Assembly: GCA_963920635.1 (NCBI GenBank) | Contig: OY987298.1 | Span: 123,947,735-124,011,734 of the forward strand | Direction of reading: 5' to 3' | DNA from: Pseudeuparius sepicola | Taxonomy: Eukaryota > Arthropoda > Insecta > Coleoptera > Anthribidae | Length of the DNA: 64,000 bases | In this document: positions 30,482 to 43,377 of the stretch, piece by piece | Layout: each line of letters begins with the position of its first letter | Position numbering within the stretch: the first letter of the stretch is position 1 | Notes under the pieces: generated by a model | What the model was told of the DNA's origin: nothing | Database searches by the model: none | The model's input: only the letters and a program-made list of their open reading frames with translations | Translations under genes and position numbers: made by a program

Positions 30482-32714
30482 CCCTGGAGAACTCCTCTAC
30501 AATTTTAAGCATTTGCGTTAGTTGGTTTTTGGTTGCTGCGATCAGTTTTAAATCATCCATATATAATAGGTGATTCAACTTGATCGCTTCTGCGTTGTTG
30601 CTTTTGATAGCGAAGCCATATTTTGTAGAGTTCAACCGATGTGATAGAGGGTTCATCGCCATGCAGAACCACAGTGGACTGAGTGAATCTCCTTGGAAAA
30701 TCCCTCTTCGGATGTTGATTGTGTCGGTCTCGATGTTACTGTCTGCGGTTCTGAGTTGTATCTTAGTGCGCCAGGTTGTCATAACGTGTTCTAAAAAGGA
30801 AACTGTATGATGATCTATTTTATACAGCTTTAAGATACCTGTGAGCCAGTCGTGAGGTACGGAATCAAATGCTTTTTTGTAGTCCACATAAGCCATGTGG
30901 AGGTTTCGTTGCTTGGAATGAGCCTGGTTGCAGATGACAGAGTCTATGATGAGTTGCTCTTTGCATCCCATTGCGCCCTTCGAGCAGCCCTTCTGCTGCA
31001 TTGCAATGATGTTGTTCCGCTCGCAGTGAGCATATATTCGCTGCGTAAGGCAAGATGTGATTATCTTGTACAGCGTAGGCAAGCAGGTTATTGGGCGGTA
31101 CTTGGCAGGGTTATCCGTATTCCGCTGGTCTTTTGGTAACAGGTAGGTTGCACCCTGTGTAAGAAACAATGGCATTTTCAGAGGATCGAGCAAGACTTCA
31201 TTAATTAAGATAGTTATTTGTTCATGCGTGCACCACAACTTCTTAATCCAATAATTTTGGAAATGATCTGGACCTGGTGCCTTCCAGTTGTGGGAATTCT
31301 TGATGACATCGGAGACCTCAGCGGTTGTGAATTGCTCGTGTTGCATCTGGCTATAGTTCCGGCCCATCTCGCGTTCTTCGCTGATCCAGCTTGCACTGAC
31401 ATTGTATGGACCTGGTGTGGCAAGTTGATTTCTCCAGAAACCGTCGACCTGTTCTCTGCTAGGGTAACTCGCATTTGTGGCATCGGCGCTAGAATTAAAA
31501 GCACGGTAGAAACCCTTTTCTGATCGTTCAAAGAGTTTATTGTCTCGTTTCCTGTTGTTACTAGCCTTGTATCTCCTCAGACGCCCTGCGAAAACAGAAA
31601 GTTTTTGTTTTAATGTGTCAAGACATTGTTGAGCAGTGATGTTCGCGGGGTCATGCCGAGAATGCATTTGGGTGCGGCTCATTATTGCCTGCACCGCCCT
31701 CTGGATCCTTCTAGTTCTAACTCCTCTGATATATTCCGTCACTTGTCCTATGTCTTTACGGAGACTCTCGATCTTCCGATTTAGTCGCATTTCCCATTGA
31801 GCCATTCGTGGTTCTGGTCTTGCACGATTCAACTCTTGGGCCGTTCGGATCTTGGCACCCATTACAGTGATGACTGCCGTTGCGGCACAGTAGATTAACA
31901 TGTGCATACGTTCTAATGTTGGTGTCACTGAAACATAGCTTGGTAAAATTCTTGTGTTCATAAGATCGAGCACGATCGCAAGTTTCCTAGAAGAATTTAA
32001 TCTTGGTAGCGGTGGCCTGCTAAGTGGGTCTGTGCCTTCGTATCGCAATACTGCCTGTCTCATATGTGTGTCCAAGCCTTCAAAATGTTCTTCGTTAACC
32101 GATTCCAGACTCTCGGTTGTTGGTTCTACCGTTTCGGCTTCTAGTTGTTGTCCAGGCTCTTGAAGTTCCCCATTGTTGTTGTTGTCATCTATGTCTATGT
32201 GTTCGCCGTGGATCTCTAGCTCAACTTCCCGTTTGATAGCGTTAAGTCGCGTTTCTGGAATTCGGTTATTTCTTAGAATAGTTCGATACTGATCTGACAC
32301 TCTTTGTTCAGACACTTGCATGTGCGGAAACTCCCTGCAGAACTCGGCATGCAGTTGTTGTCGGTAGCCGATCATCTCTTGTCCTAAGTTTGTCACCCTG
32401 TAAAAAATACGCATAATCGATTCATTCATGGACACAGTCCATTTCATGCGTCGTCGTTGTAATCCCGCCTCTGTGAACGCTGGCTGAAGTTCCCGCGCAG
32501 CACCTTCGGTGGGTGGAACCCTAGTTCTCGTTTGGCTCCCATGTTGTAGATGTTCGTGTTGTTGTTGGGCTGTAGCTGTTTGTGAAACAGGGGCCCGCCT
32601 CATCAGCGCCCTGTCACCGACGTCCCGCTCGCTGTCATGCCCAGCGCCGGCTCCAGACATGCCCTGGCGATCCCCAGGCAGCGGCCCTATGACAATTATC
32701 CTATTATTCTCCAT
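30447..32714 (-). pseudogene. R4/Dong ORF, N-terminal part: Myb-like domain and reverse transcriptase
   Basis: From the ATG at 32714 this part codes for 755 residues. A Myb/SANT-like segment at about 88-150 (MKWTVSMNESIMRIFYR, then SEQRVSDQYRTIL) is expected to bind DNA. The reverse transcriptase at about 460-745 shows WKAPGPD, motif A YVDYKKAFDSVPHDW, motif B GIFQGDSLSPLWF and motif C YMDD, so its catalytic residues are intact. A frameshift near 30480 ends the frame right after the YMDD region. The ATG context was not tested; upstream sequence is the repeat-bearing 5' UTR. Confidence 0.85.
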
Positions 32715-32819
32715 TCCATAGTTTCCTCCCGTAACGTGGGAGTGACGGCCCTCGGTCGCCTTTTACGACTCGCGAAGCCACGATAGGAGTATTCTAACCC
32801 GCTACCCATACGGGTCAAC

Positions 32820-33224
32820 TAGGATAACGCGGGATCGTTACTCCCGAGGATCTGCCCCTGTCACCGGCCAAACCCCTCCTTGCGTTAACTGGGAAACACG
32901 GGATCGTTACACCCGAGGATCTGCCCCTCTCACAGGCTAGACCCATCCCTGTGTAACTGGGAGTCGCGGGATTGTCACACCCGAGGATCAGCCCCCGTCA
33001 CCGGCTAGACCCCTCCCTGCGCAACTGGATATCGCGGGATTGTCACACCCGTAGGTCTGCCCCTGTCACAGGCCAAGCCTCTCCATGCGTAACTGGGAAT
33101 CGCGGGATCGTTACACCCGTGAATCTGCCCCTCTCACAGGCCAGACCCATCCCTGCGTAACTGGGGAGCGCGGGATTGTCACACCCGTGGATCTGCCTCT
33201 CTCACAGGTCAGATCCCCCCTGCG
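32820..33224. repeat. Six tandem 68-bp units in the R4/Dong 5' UTR
   Basis: Six units share GCGGGAT(C/T)GT(T/C)ACACCCG, ATCTGCCCCTCTCACAGG and CCCATCCCTGCGTAACTGG. They differ by 10-20 percent. Tandem 5' units of this sort are often promoter-bearing in LINEs; here that is inference. Confidence 0.9.
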
Positions 33225-33416
33225 TTATTATTATTATTGTGTTTTATTTCATAATTTTTATCCTTGTCCCTTAGACTCTTTTGATGAGTGTATAATGAAA
33301 ACGCAAAAAAATTACTGCATGTTTTAATAATGGGGCAAATTATCCCAAATTTCACGTAACGAGGCGCACTGAATGCACGTGACTGCGACGTTTATGGTGG
33401 AACAGTTGGCACCGGC

Positions 33417-34234
33417 CAGGGTTGCCACCCGTCCGTATTTCAAGGGACAATCCCGTATTTAAGTAAAATGTCCCGTGTCCCGGCAAACATTCATACGGGA
33501 CGCTATAAATCCCGTATTTTCGAAATATAAGAGTCCAAGCCGCGACTCACATGTGAACACAAAATTTACTAAATTATAGCAGTGACTATAGAAGAAATCT
33601 GATTATAGTCCTTCATGCCTTCATTGGCGCCATCTGGTTTTCAGTGGAAAAACTAAAGTGTAGTTTTACAGAAGCTCAGCTGCTTTGATCATTATGATTT
33701 CTACTTGTTCGACTGTTGATAATAACCTAATTAATTATTGTCATTTGTTATTCAAGCAGGTAGCAGGTCTATTATTATTATTACTTTAAGTATTACAGTG
33801 CACAGTTTTGTGTTTTGTTTAAAGTTTAAAGTGTTGCGTTCTTAGTTGTGGTGAGAAATATTATATTAGTAAGTAGGTACCTAGTAATAATTAAGATTAT
33901 AAATAGAGATAGAAAATCTGTGTGTTCTGTTTGTAATGTTTGTATTGTACTGTATTGTAAATGACTAAAATTTGCCTAAAACTTTTCCCAATTGTAAATT
34001 GGACAGTTTTCTATTTACTTTTTCACCAATACTTTGTTTAAGTTCTGCGGAACTTATAAAATTATTCATTTTTTTTTTTCATTTTTAAAAAAACAAAAAA
34101 AATTCTGTGATTTTTTTTTATTTTTAAAGAATCTATTTAGTTTAGTTTCATTGTTTTGTTTTGTCTTTGTGTTTATCTTAAAAAAAATAGTGGTTTTCTT
34201 TTATTATTTTAAAATTGAAAAGGTGGCAACCCTG
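33417..34234. mobile_element. Non-autonomous hAT element with perfect 8-bp duplication
   Basis: The 13-bp inverted ends CAGGGTTGCCACC are identical. The 8-bp duplication GCACCGGC lies at 33409-33416 and 34235-34242. The 818-bp interior includes repeated CCCGTATTT/CGGGA words near the left end and long T runs near the right. There is no transposase. Confidence 0.93.
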
Positions 34235-34488
34235 GCACCGGCCGCGACGTTGCCGTTGCATTTTGATAATTTAAATACGAAAAATACTGATTTTATCAAA
34301 TTACCTGGTTTATGAGACAATAACAGGGTGTTAGCACACCTTGGACTTTCCGCATTCCGCATCTAACTGACACATGTTCCAATGTATTTATGACTAAACC
34401 ATATATAATTATCGAAAATCCAAACGAATATATTTCTTTCCTGATATTTTTAAGCAGAAGCATTTGCTTAATTTTTATTCACACTATC

Positions 34489-35494
34489 CAGAGTTGGGCA
34501 GTAATGATTACATGTCGTAATCATTACAGTAATTAATTACTTTTTTTTTTCGAAAAGGAATTGTAATTGAATTCTATTATTCAAAAATGTAATGGTAATG
34601 GGTAATTTAGTATTGCAACCCTAAGTAATTGGTGCATTACTTTTTAAAAGGAATCATTACAAAAATTTCTTTACTTCATTCCTAATTACAGTAATCATTA
34701 CAAAAAGGAATTACATTACTTTTAAAGTAATCATTACTTTCTGTACTGATTCCCTTATGGTTTCTAAAATTCCGGTTGCGAAGACCTAAAATATTGAGAC
34801 AGAATGAAATAGGAGGAACTCCCTTAGTGACAATCTTTTCAAAAAACTTGTTTACTTAAAAGGAAATGTTTATGGGGATTAAACAGTACTTTTTTAGTCA
34901 CTTTGTATACTAACTGAACTACTATAGTGCGTTGAAATCCCAGGCGAACTAAATGTAAACACAATCACGCGCTGTTCACGTGATTGACAGAAAGTGGCAT
35001 GTCCAGAATATTTGCTTAAAATTTGTCACACGTCACAACCAAGTAAGAACCGTGCTGTTCATCTGTAAACGATTATCACGCGTCTGCCGGTTTTTGCTTT
35101 AGTTCGTCTTGGATTTGAACGCATTTTAGTAGGTATTAGTATCACTATTAGATATATTTGTTTACTTTTTTACTGAGATTAGTGAGATTTTAAGTTCCTA
35201 TGTTTTTGTGATAAGAATTATTATTTTGTTATTAGCTGTTTTTGTTTTGCACATTTAAATAAATGTTTTAAAACACATATTGTGTACCTATTTAGTTGTT
35301 TTATTTTTATTTACCAATAATAAAATGTAATTAAGAAAGGAATTAGAAATTCCATTTTCTGCAAACAAAAGTAATGTGTAATCTAATTACATTTTTGTAA
35401 AAAGGAATTATTCCTTTTGTGATTTCATTACATTTTTCTCAAATATAATGGGTAATGTAATGATTACTTTAAAAAGTAATTTGGCCCAACTCTG
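34489..35494. mobile_element. hAT-like element with GTAATTACATTAC-rich termini
   Basis: The ends CAGAGTTGGGCAGTAATGAT and CAGAGTTGGGCCAAATTACT (right, reverse complement) share the first 11 bases. Each end is followed by dense TAATGATTAC/GTAATCATTAC words. No matching 8-bp flank is visible, so the duplication has decayed or the ends recombined. Inside, 34920-35133 is bounded by CTATAGTGCGTTGAAATC and its approximate inverse and may be a further insertion. Confidence 0.75.
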
Positions 35495-35737
35495 CCAATG
35501 TAATGTCTTATTTTGTCACTATGTAATCCTTTTGTCTAGAGAGAATAGGAATTATACGACCTTAGGAAAAAAATGCGTTTGCAAATGTTATTTAGATTAC
35601 CAGTTGCCACATCCTACTCTGTTCAGAAATACTAATGTAATTGCAATATTTATCCGGCCAATTAAGTTAACGTATGAAATGTTTCCGAAGCTGCAGTCTA
35701 AACCGCAACCATACAAACCTATAGCAAAAACCCCGCA

Positions 35738-36000
35738 CCCTTTTTATTCGTTTATTGAATATTCATGGAGCCAGCCTTTGGCCCCCCCGGTGTGGACGGC
35801 TTAGCGTAAGGCCGGCCTTACAAAGCCCCGTCTTTTTTCCCTTATCATATCATCGCGGCGCCGCAGCCTCATTATTTTATAGCTGCGGCACGAAGATGGC
35901 TTCCGAGCGTTATCTAACATTTTGCTTCGTCACTTTCCCGGAGTGCGGATTAATAATTTAGCGGTTTTTACGAACGGCCGTAAACAAAAATTTAAACCGT
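35738..36000. repeat. Dispersed repeat, copy 2
   Basis: Direct, diverged copy of 25398-25640, somewhat more GC-rich (GGCGCCGCAGCC). It is non-coding. Confidence 0.7.
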
Positions 36001-36009
36001 CACTGCCCG

Positions 36010-37730
36010 GGCGCCGTAGTAAAATAATCTTAGATACAATAATGGGACTTTAAAATGCATTTTACTTAATTTTACTTTTTTATTTATGAAATTTATAAAT
36101 CTAGTCTAAGTACGTACGTACGCATTTAGAAAATATTTCCCCGTGCTTTAATTTATTTGCTACATTTTACTACAGAATGAAATATTTATATTATGATACA
36201 TATTTGTCATTACGATACCAAGAAGTTTAAAACCAGCAGAAGTGTGTGGTTGCAAACCCATTATTCGGTCAATAAATGACTACGTTTACCTTGAGTCAAG
36301 TTGATTCTTTCATAATACTGGTGTTTATATCGGCAGTATAAAATCAAACGTTTTTTTTTTAATCCTTTCTAAAATCATTATCTTGTTATATTACATCTTA
36401 ATCCACTCTGACTAATTTCTGCTTGGAAATAACATATTAAATATAACCTCACACCCTGCCTATTGCAATTCAACACTTTTTCTTTTTTACTAATATCCCA
36501 ACCACGGAAAATCTTGTTTATCTAGTAAAGTTAGCGGGTTTAGTTTCATTTAAAGTCAAGCCTGTTTATGTCGTCGAGAATTTGATGTGTTCGATCCGAT
36601 GGAGTGGATTCCTCAAAATAGCAGATCGACTTGAAATTTTAGATCCGATTTAATTTCGATCTGTTATGGTTTACGCCGTCTATTGGAATCCGCTCCAGTG
36701 AATTCAAACCTCTCTCGATCCGATCGAACGTGTCAAGATAAACTTAGTCAAAAAATGTATTAAGTAGGTGCCTATAGTCTGAAATTACTAGTTACTATAT
36801 ACTCCACCGCACCACTCTGTCCTATAGAATGTTTACTCGATTTTTTTAGACCACTCCATCAGTAAGTAAATAATTGCGGATATCCTGAACTCATTTGTCT
36901 ACAATTAAATCATTTCATTCATTCTTTAATTTGTAATTGCTTTTTTCGCCACAGAAACCTGAACCAAATTGATTAAAAGACAATTCAATTTCAATTTTCG
37001 GATAATTATATCATAGCTAGCCTTGATATGGTCAGTGTTTCGATCAGACTTTAGTAGACAAATTTGAATATACCTATAGATGCAACATTGAACCAACAGC
37101 GCTATTTTTTAAAACCACTAATTTTCAACTAGGATATGGATTTACCAGGAATTTGGAATGGCTATGAACGAGGTCTACTTTATCACCGTCCACCACCCTA
37201 ATGTTTGTTGGAGATATTTAGATAACATATTTATTATATGGGAACATGGACCAAAATCTTGAATGAAAAGTTCAACAGAATTACAAAAAAAGTAGCTTGA
37301 ACTATGGCTTGAACTATGGCCCTAATCATACTTTGAAATATATACCTCTGCATTCGCAAAGGAGATATACATAAATAAAAATCATGCAAGAAGCCGATAT
37401 AGAATATTTTTACCTATGGAAGGTAATTCCAGGCTCCTTTCGCCCATCGTAGCTTTTGCAGCCATACCCGCGGCAGTGCAAGAAGAAACGGGAAGTCTTC
37501 GGGTGGCTTTAAACAACAAAAATCACGAAAATCCAAATGAAGATTTCACCTCAAATCTCCGGGACCAAAAATGTCACCAGATCGATTTTGTGTCACACGT
37601 TTGATAGCCGTCTAAATCCGGATCTATACGTATCCCCTCTCTTCCCTCATCTAACACAGAATTATATTATTAAATAAAATAAATCTGGTGGACCGACCAC
37701 CGACCATTAAATTTAATTATTATTATTTAT
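36010..37730. other. AT-rich DNA with no gene recognised
   Basis: A short segment at 36945-36985 (GCCACAGAAACCTGAACCAA) recurs inverted at 59375-59420, so it includes at least one dispersed repeat fragment. GATCCGAT-type words cluster at 36590-36730. Confidence 0.45.
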
Positions 37731-37835
37731 ATTCCTCGACTATCAGATAAGTTAAACCGCATAGGGAATCTTTTTAATGCGAGAACAGTATTTAAAACCA
37801 AAAATACATTAAGATCAATGCTAATTAATAATAGG
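37731..37835 (+). pseudogene. Penelope-like element fragment (RT C-terminal region)
   Basis: The plus strand reads IPRLSDKLNRIGNLFNARTV followed by FKTKNTLRSMLINNRT. This matches the conserved segment between the reverse transcriptase and the GIY-YIG domain of Penelope-like elements. The frame stays open to about 37970, but later residues are not recognisable. Confidence 0.5.
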
Positions 37836-37970
37836 ACTTTATTGCAAGAATACATTACAAAACATGTAGGTCTCCTGTACAAAGGCGAAGTCTGGCAACA
37901 AGTGCCATTCATACTTAACTTTTTACCTAACCCTATAACCTATATCTACCTATATCTACCCAAAACATAG

Positions 37971-40290
37971 CCTATAAATTTTATTAAACTACGGCGTATC
38001 AAACGATATAATACAGTTATAGCCAACGACGAAAACAGTGTCCAGTGACGTGTAAAAAGCACCATCATCTAGAAAGCAGCAACTTCTTTACCTTTCCTCT
38101 AAAAACTCTGCTGCCAATCTCGTCCCTCAAAGTTGTATCTAAGGAATTATACAGGTGAACAGCGTTAAAAGAAAAAGACCTTCGAAGGCAGGCATTGTAA
38201 ATAAATTTGTATGACGAACATTATTACAGCGCGTGGCACAAGTTTTCTTACTAACCCAATAAACACACACACGTTGATTAAACGTTTTAAAATATCAAGA
38301 CACCAATTGAAAAAAGCGTGTCTTCCATACGTAGAATCAACTTTTAGATGTCGCGGTTTTAAACGTGTGAATGTACGCATAAATAAACGTTTTGTTTTAG
38401 TTTATAAAATATTCAAATTTTACGTATTGTTAAAAGATTGCTTTAACGTTCTTCCTACCGTGTTGTTTTAGTGTCTAAATTGATAGTATTATACGTACCG
38501 TTCAACGATTATTTTAGTTTCTTTATAACGTTATATCTTATTGCAGTTTTAACGAAAATTAGACGTTTAATTATGTGTCTAAAAAATGTGTTTCTTAATA
38601 ACACTTTGACATATTGTACCCGAAGTAATATACAATATTAATTTGTTGTTTAAAAATTGTATACAAAATGTTCCGTTACAAAATAATAAACAATTAGGTA
38701 TAGTATAACTATTTGAATTATAAGTAATGAAAATATCACATTTCTGGTCTGACAACCAACACTATTATAAGACAATTTCTTTTTAAATGTTCTATTTTTA
38801 AAATTAAAAATCCAAAAAGATTAATAATTTTTTTCGAATCTTAACAAATTATTAAATTATTTGAATAATTGTCATAACCATCGAATTTTTGACATAAATG
38901 TCATACCTAGAACAATTTGTTTCAAGGAAATTGCCATCATTTAATATATTGTTTTATTAATAATAAGTTGACTGATATTACAAAAAAAGGTTTCTTCATC
39001 TTTTAACTTTTCATTTTTTTATTTCTTGTGGGTCAATTATCTGTAAGAACGTTCCAATAAAATGCTATTTTTTGTTATTTTTTTTTGTGTTATATTTTTT
39101 CGAAAAATATTAAAAAGTAACATTTTGTGTTATGAAATACTGAGTAGGTATGAAGTGTATAAGAACTTACAATGTGTAAATATATGTGAATTATTACTTA
39201 TAAGTTAAATAAAGTTACATGCAAGTCACAATACTTATTTTTGTTTCTTTCCCTGATTTTTAAAACGAACAGCCAAAAAATATTAGTGTGTAGTTATCCC
39301 CAGTTCTAATAATATTTTACACACGTCTGCTCCTGAGGATATATTTTTATTAATTTAGCAGTTACTGATAATATAAAGGGTGCGACCCTAATAAATAAAA
39401 ATACAAAATTACATTATTTATGTGTAACATAACCTAAGAACAATCTTTATTAATTGTAAATTGAGTATATTAAACATGCAGAGCAAGAATTTTGATAGAT
39501 GTACTTACCTAAAATAAGAAAAAATCACTATTTGCACCTATTTATTCAGCAAACCCGGTGTACACTTGCTTATCTAGCTGCGACGATTTTTCTAATGTTG
39601 GTCTGCCGCAATAATAGTATCGAGTATTCTCGAGTCGCGCTGTCACGTGATCTTCTGTCCACCAATCACATTCATTGGTTTATTAAAAGCCGTCAGTTGC
39701 GAGTTTATAGAAACGTTATAAATACGTTCAAATAATACCATATTTTTACATTATATTTCAAGGTTAGTTGTAGGTGTTTAATGAGCCCATATTTTAGAAA
39801 TTGGTTTCAAGCAACGTTAAAAACACGTATTGATAAACGTCAAACATGTGATCCGTTTGTACGTTATTCTGACATAAAAATATTGACTATTATATTTTCG
39901 TCAAAAAAATACGATTATAAAACGTTTGTTATTTCCAGATTTATCAAAACCGATATATTTAATAAAAATAAATAATAAACTTTATTTATCGCAAATCACA
40001 AATGCATAAAGGGGTGAAAAAACAATATATATCTATAATATAAGAAGATACAACAAAATAATAAGGAAAAAGCAGATTAACAAAGTAAGGAGTCGATAAG
40101 TAAACTAGAATACTTGTTTCGACTATAAAATTTTTTAGTAACGTAAGTAATTAGAGTAAACATCAGAAAGTACATCTAAAAATAGGACGTATGATTATTA
40201 CAGAAGGCTGTAGAGCATTGTATCGAATTATTGTAATTATGATTATGCCTATGTTTATGTTTACAATTATGATTCTGAGCACAAGCATGA
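37971..40290. other. AT-rich DNA, many AACGTT/ACGTTT words, no gene recognised
   Basis: AACGTT-containing words recur at 38280-38560 and 39700-39930, hinting at a diverged repeat pair. The short frames there show no domain. AAACTTTATTTATCGCAAATC near 39978-40000 is probably the 3' tail of the adjacent minus-strand LINE. Confidence 0.4.
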
Positions 40291-40298
40291 GGGGGACC

Positions 40299-41043
40299 CT
40301 ATATCAAACCTTCGATTATGCCTGATATATAAAACCTTTCGGTATTCAGCAAAAAATGCTTTAAATGTTTCTTAAACCTGACCTTATTGTTAATTAATTT
40401 TATGTAATCTGGCAAACTATTGAATAACTTTATTGATATGTATGTGAAAGCTCTCTGTGATAAAGACTTTGACACCTTTGGTAGAACTATCTCATATTTT
40501 TGTCTGGTGCCATAGTTGTTTTGGGGGTGTTTCTTATTTATAGTCTTATCAAAGCAAAATTTTAGGTTAGCGTAATTGTAAAAAAGCTGTCGCAAATCCA
40601 ACACTTTCGCTTCTTTGTACAAGAGATCCGACGAATACCTTCTATGTCTTGTCATAATCAGCTTGAGAAATCTATTTTGTATTTTGTTTACATTTAGCAA
40701 TTAGCAAATTATGACTTATAGTATCGAATGCCTTACTGAAATCCAAGAGAACCAAAGCAGTAGCTTCATCGTTGTCAATACCTCTTAGAATGTTATCACT
40801 TAAATTTGTCAGAGACGAAACGCAGCTATGGGCTTTCCTAAATCCTGATTGATTCTCTGGAAATAATTTATTTACCTTCAAGAATTTCACAAGTTGTTCA
40901 GATACTATTTTCTCAAGAATTTTAGAAAAAATCGGTAGCAAGCTAATAGGACGCAGATCAGAATAAGCTTTCGGGTTCTCAATCTTAGGTAGCGGAGTGA
41001 CAACAGCCACCCTCCAAGTAGTTGGAAAGTAACTGTGTTCAAT
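40299..41043 (-). pseudogene. CR1/Jockey-group LINE with the middle of its RT deleted
   Basis: On the minus strand, 41043-40672 reads TPLPKIENPKAYSDLRPISL through NQSGFRKAHSC to LLDFSKAFDTISHNLL (RT motif A). The sequence then jumps, within an ATTGCTAAA overlap, to the post-RT region (QNRFLKLIMTRHRRYSSDLL through LFNSLPDYIKLI) ending at 40299. Motifs B and C (the YxDD box) are gone. It is 5'-truncated at 41043. A short micro-homology at the joint suggests deletion during or after insertion. Confidence 0.8.
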
Positions 41044-43282
41044 ACAACAAAACTAAACCATTTAATGAGGTACAAAGTTCAAAAAATTATTGCATTTATA
41101 AAATTACTCAAGAATGTGAAAATTTGAGGAGACTTGTAGGCCATTTAACGTTCGTTTAAAAGAACATAAAAATTAGGTTTATCAGGCAAAATCAAATTTC
41201 AAAGACAAGAATATGTGAACACTGTTTTAATATTAATCATAAAATTTTGTGGGATATAGGTCCCAACCATCTCTCAAAGAAGAAGTAAGAAATGGGCCAG
41301 AAATTAAGAAATATAGCAATCACAGTCCTTAGCCCACGTTGAGTAACGAAAATATAGCTTGAACTGTTGTCGTGTCGTGAAAATGCAGGTTCGTGATTGA
41401 CCAAAAGGCGTGTACGGGTTCATAACTGTGCAGTTTTTATCAATGTATAAAGGGTGTATTTTTAATAGTCGTTGATAAACAAAATTACATGTCCCCGGAT
41501 AAGTGAAATACCTAAGTCTTAAAAAAGACAGAAAAAAATTATAGCTGAAATTTGAGCTTCTGGAATTCAGACTTGCTTTTTTTTAAACTAATTTGTGACA
41601 TAATTTTAGTTTTAAAAAATCAGGTATGCCTTGGAAATTTAGGAGAAAGTAATATTTCACACTATATAGTAAAGTGCACTCTTTATAGGTTTTACGACAA
41701 AATCTTATTAAGAAAACCTGTTCAGAATGAAAAACTGAGTAGGTTTGAGAAGTTTCAAAGTCTAAGCCTACTTCGATGTTTTGCCTTTTCCCCCCTTTTT
41801 AGAAAAGTACTCTTCATGTAGCTTTCACATCAAAATTTTGTTAAGGAAACTTGTTCACGATGAAAAACTGAGTAGATGTGAGAAATTTAAAAAGCCTAGG
41901 TGTACTTTGATTTTTTTGCATTTTTTTTAAACGTACAGGGTGTCCCAGGATAAGTAAAACAAGAGGTGTAAATGACCAAAAATTTTCTAGTTCCAAAATT
42001 TTCAAGTTCCACTTATTTATTTTCTGTATAGGTTAAGTGCCCTTTCTCGACAAGATTTCGAAAAATGTCATTAGAAAAAGTTGCTTAGAATTTAAAATTA
42101 TGTCCCTGTGTTCAAAATAATTGACCTACTTTGATTTTCGTCCATTTTATTTCCTATAGATAGGTGAACTGTCCTTGTCGTTTAAGATAACAAAAAACTT
42201 CATTTATCAGATTTTATTTAGTTACCAAATAAGTTGTATTGGTTTATGTTCTGAAGTTTTATAATTGTGCCACGCCATTGGATTGCTTTTAATAAACCTC
42301 CGAGATATTGAAGTCAATCTAACTTTTTCAACGGTACAGCCAGGTGGACTCTGTCATCTCTGAAGGACAGATACATATTATGCGGAACTATGTCCTTCCA
42401 GCAGCTCCTGTACAAAACTACTTCTGGAACAGCTTCCAGCAGGACAATCCTTTATACGTTTATCATTAACAAAGAACAAACATTAACACCAATTGGATTA
42501 GGTCTATCTAAAGCACTGAGCTAGAGGATTAAAAAATTGTAAATCACGGCACGTCACTGATTATACTATGTATATGGCTTTAGCTTAGCATTTTCCGTCT
42601 CTTTCATATTTCACGTCACCCAAAGAAAAAGGAACATTTTAATTTTTAAAACTAATAAGTAAAGGAAATCTCCACATCATCTATTCAGAAATAATAATTC
42701 ATAACCTATTATGTATAAGGAGAAGGATGAAATAATATCCTCCGGCATCTAAGTATATTTATTTAGTATCGGATATTCCTCAGCTGCTTCGATATCTAGT
42801 CTCCTCTGTTTAATACGAGGTGATTACTACAACAACGGATGTTTACATATTGTGTTACATTACCTATCTGCTCGTGCATGCCTGCATTTAAATTACATGC
42901 CAAGCACTGCAGCACTGCGCCGACTTAATGTGCTTTAGCTGCTATACCTGAGGACTGAACTATAGCAGGCACACGCGGTAACGCCTTCCTAGTGTTTTCA
43001 AACCAACACAGGATAAGGAATTACATTATTTATATTTTGGTAATGAGTACCCATAATGAGATAAAAAAAACTCAAGCCGAAAAATACCTACGTCCAAAGA
43101 AGTCACTAAACTTGTCACTTACAAATCAGTACCAGATTACCTATAATATTCAATCAGGCTTTCTATTGTAGTTGTGAAAATTAAATATTCCTGGTGTCCG
43201 GGAAATACGTGTACAACGTTTGATGACAGACTCAAGATGTCAAAATAGGTCGATTTAATCGAACCTTCCTATATACGCAAAA
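41044..43282. other. Mixed repeat DNA, no gene recognised
   Basis: 41724-41910 is related to the foldback at 21589-21863 (CAGAATGAAAAACTGAGTAGG). A TACAGGGTGTCCCAGGATAA end lies near 41935 and a similar GGATAAGTGAAAT word near 41500, so a rearranged foldback is likely. Nothing coding is recognised to 43282. Confidence 0.45.
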
Positions 43283-43377
43283 CTGCTTCACGACCGATAT
43301 CCATCGTATATTCAAGAGTAAAACAAGGACGGACGGGAGTTGTAACGTAGGGCCGAACATTCGCTGAACAAACTCTA
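43283..43377. mobile_element. Half copy of the MITE at 54098-54262
   Basis: It shares CGACCGATATCC, GTCGTATA-like and AACATTCGCTGAACAAACT words with the right half of that element. Only one end is present. Confidence 0.6.

Larger units (their letters stand above)
28951..33224 (-). mobile_element. R4/Dong-clade LINE inserted in a TTA/TAA microsatellite
   Basis: The 4,274-bp element runs on the minus strand from 33224 (5') to 28951 (3'). TTA repeats flank it on both sides (28936-28950 and 33225-33239), the known target of Dong-type elements. A single frame codes for a Myb-like DNA-binding region, reverse transcriptase, CCHC finger and restriction-like endonuclease, but about three indels break it. 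The 5' untranslated region holds six tandem 68-bp units. The 5' end appears complete, so this is a full-length but dead copy. Confidence 0.87.

Noticed and set aside
32972..33327. Plus-strand frames with ARPIPA/TRESAP-type repeats
   Set aside because: They cross the 68-bp tandem units of the R4/Dong 5' UTR, antisense to the element.
34034..34315. Phe-rich membrane-like frame
   Set aside because: Produced by poly-T tracts at the right end of a hAT-like MITE and runs out of the element into flanking DNA.
34489..35494. A target duplication for this hAT-like element
   Set aside because: Flanks ACACTATC and CCAATGTA do not match, so only the ends support the call.
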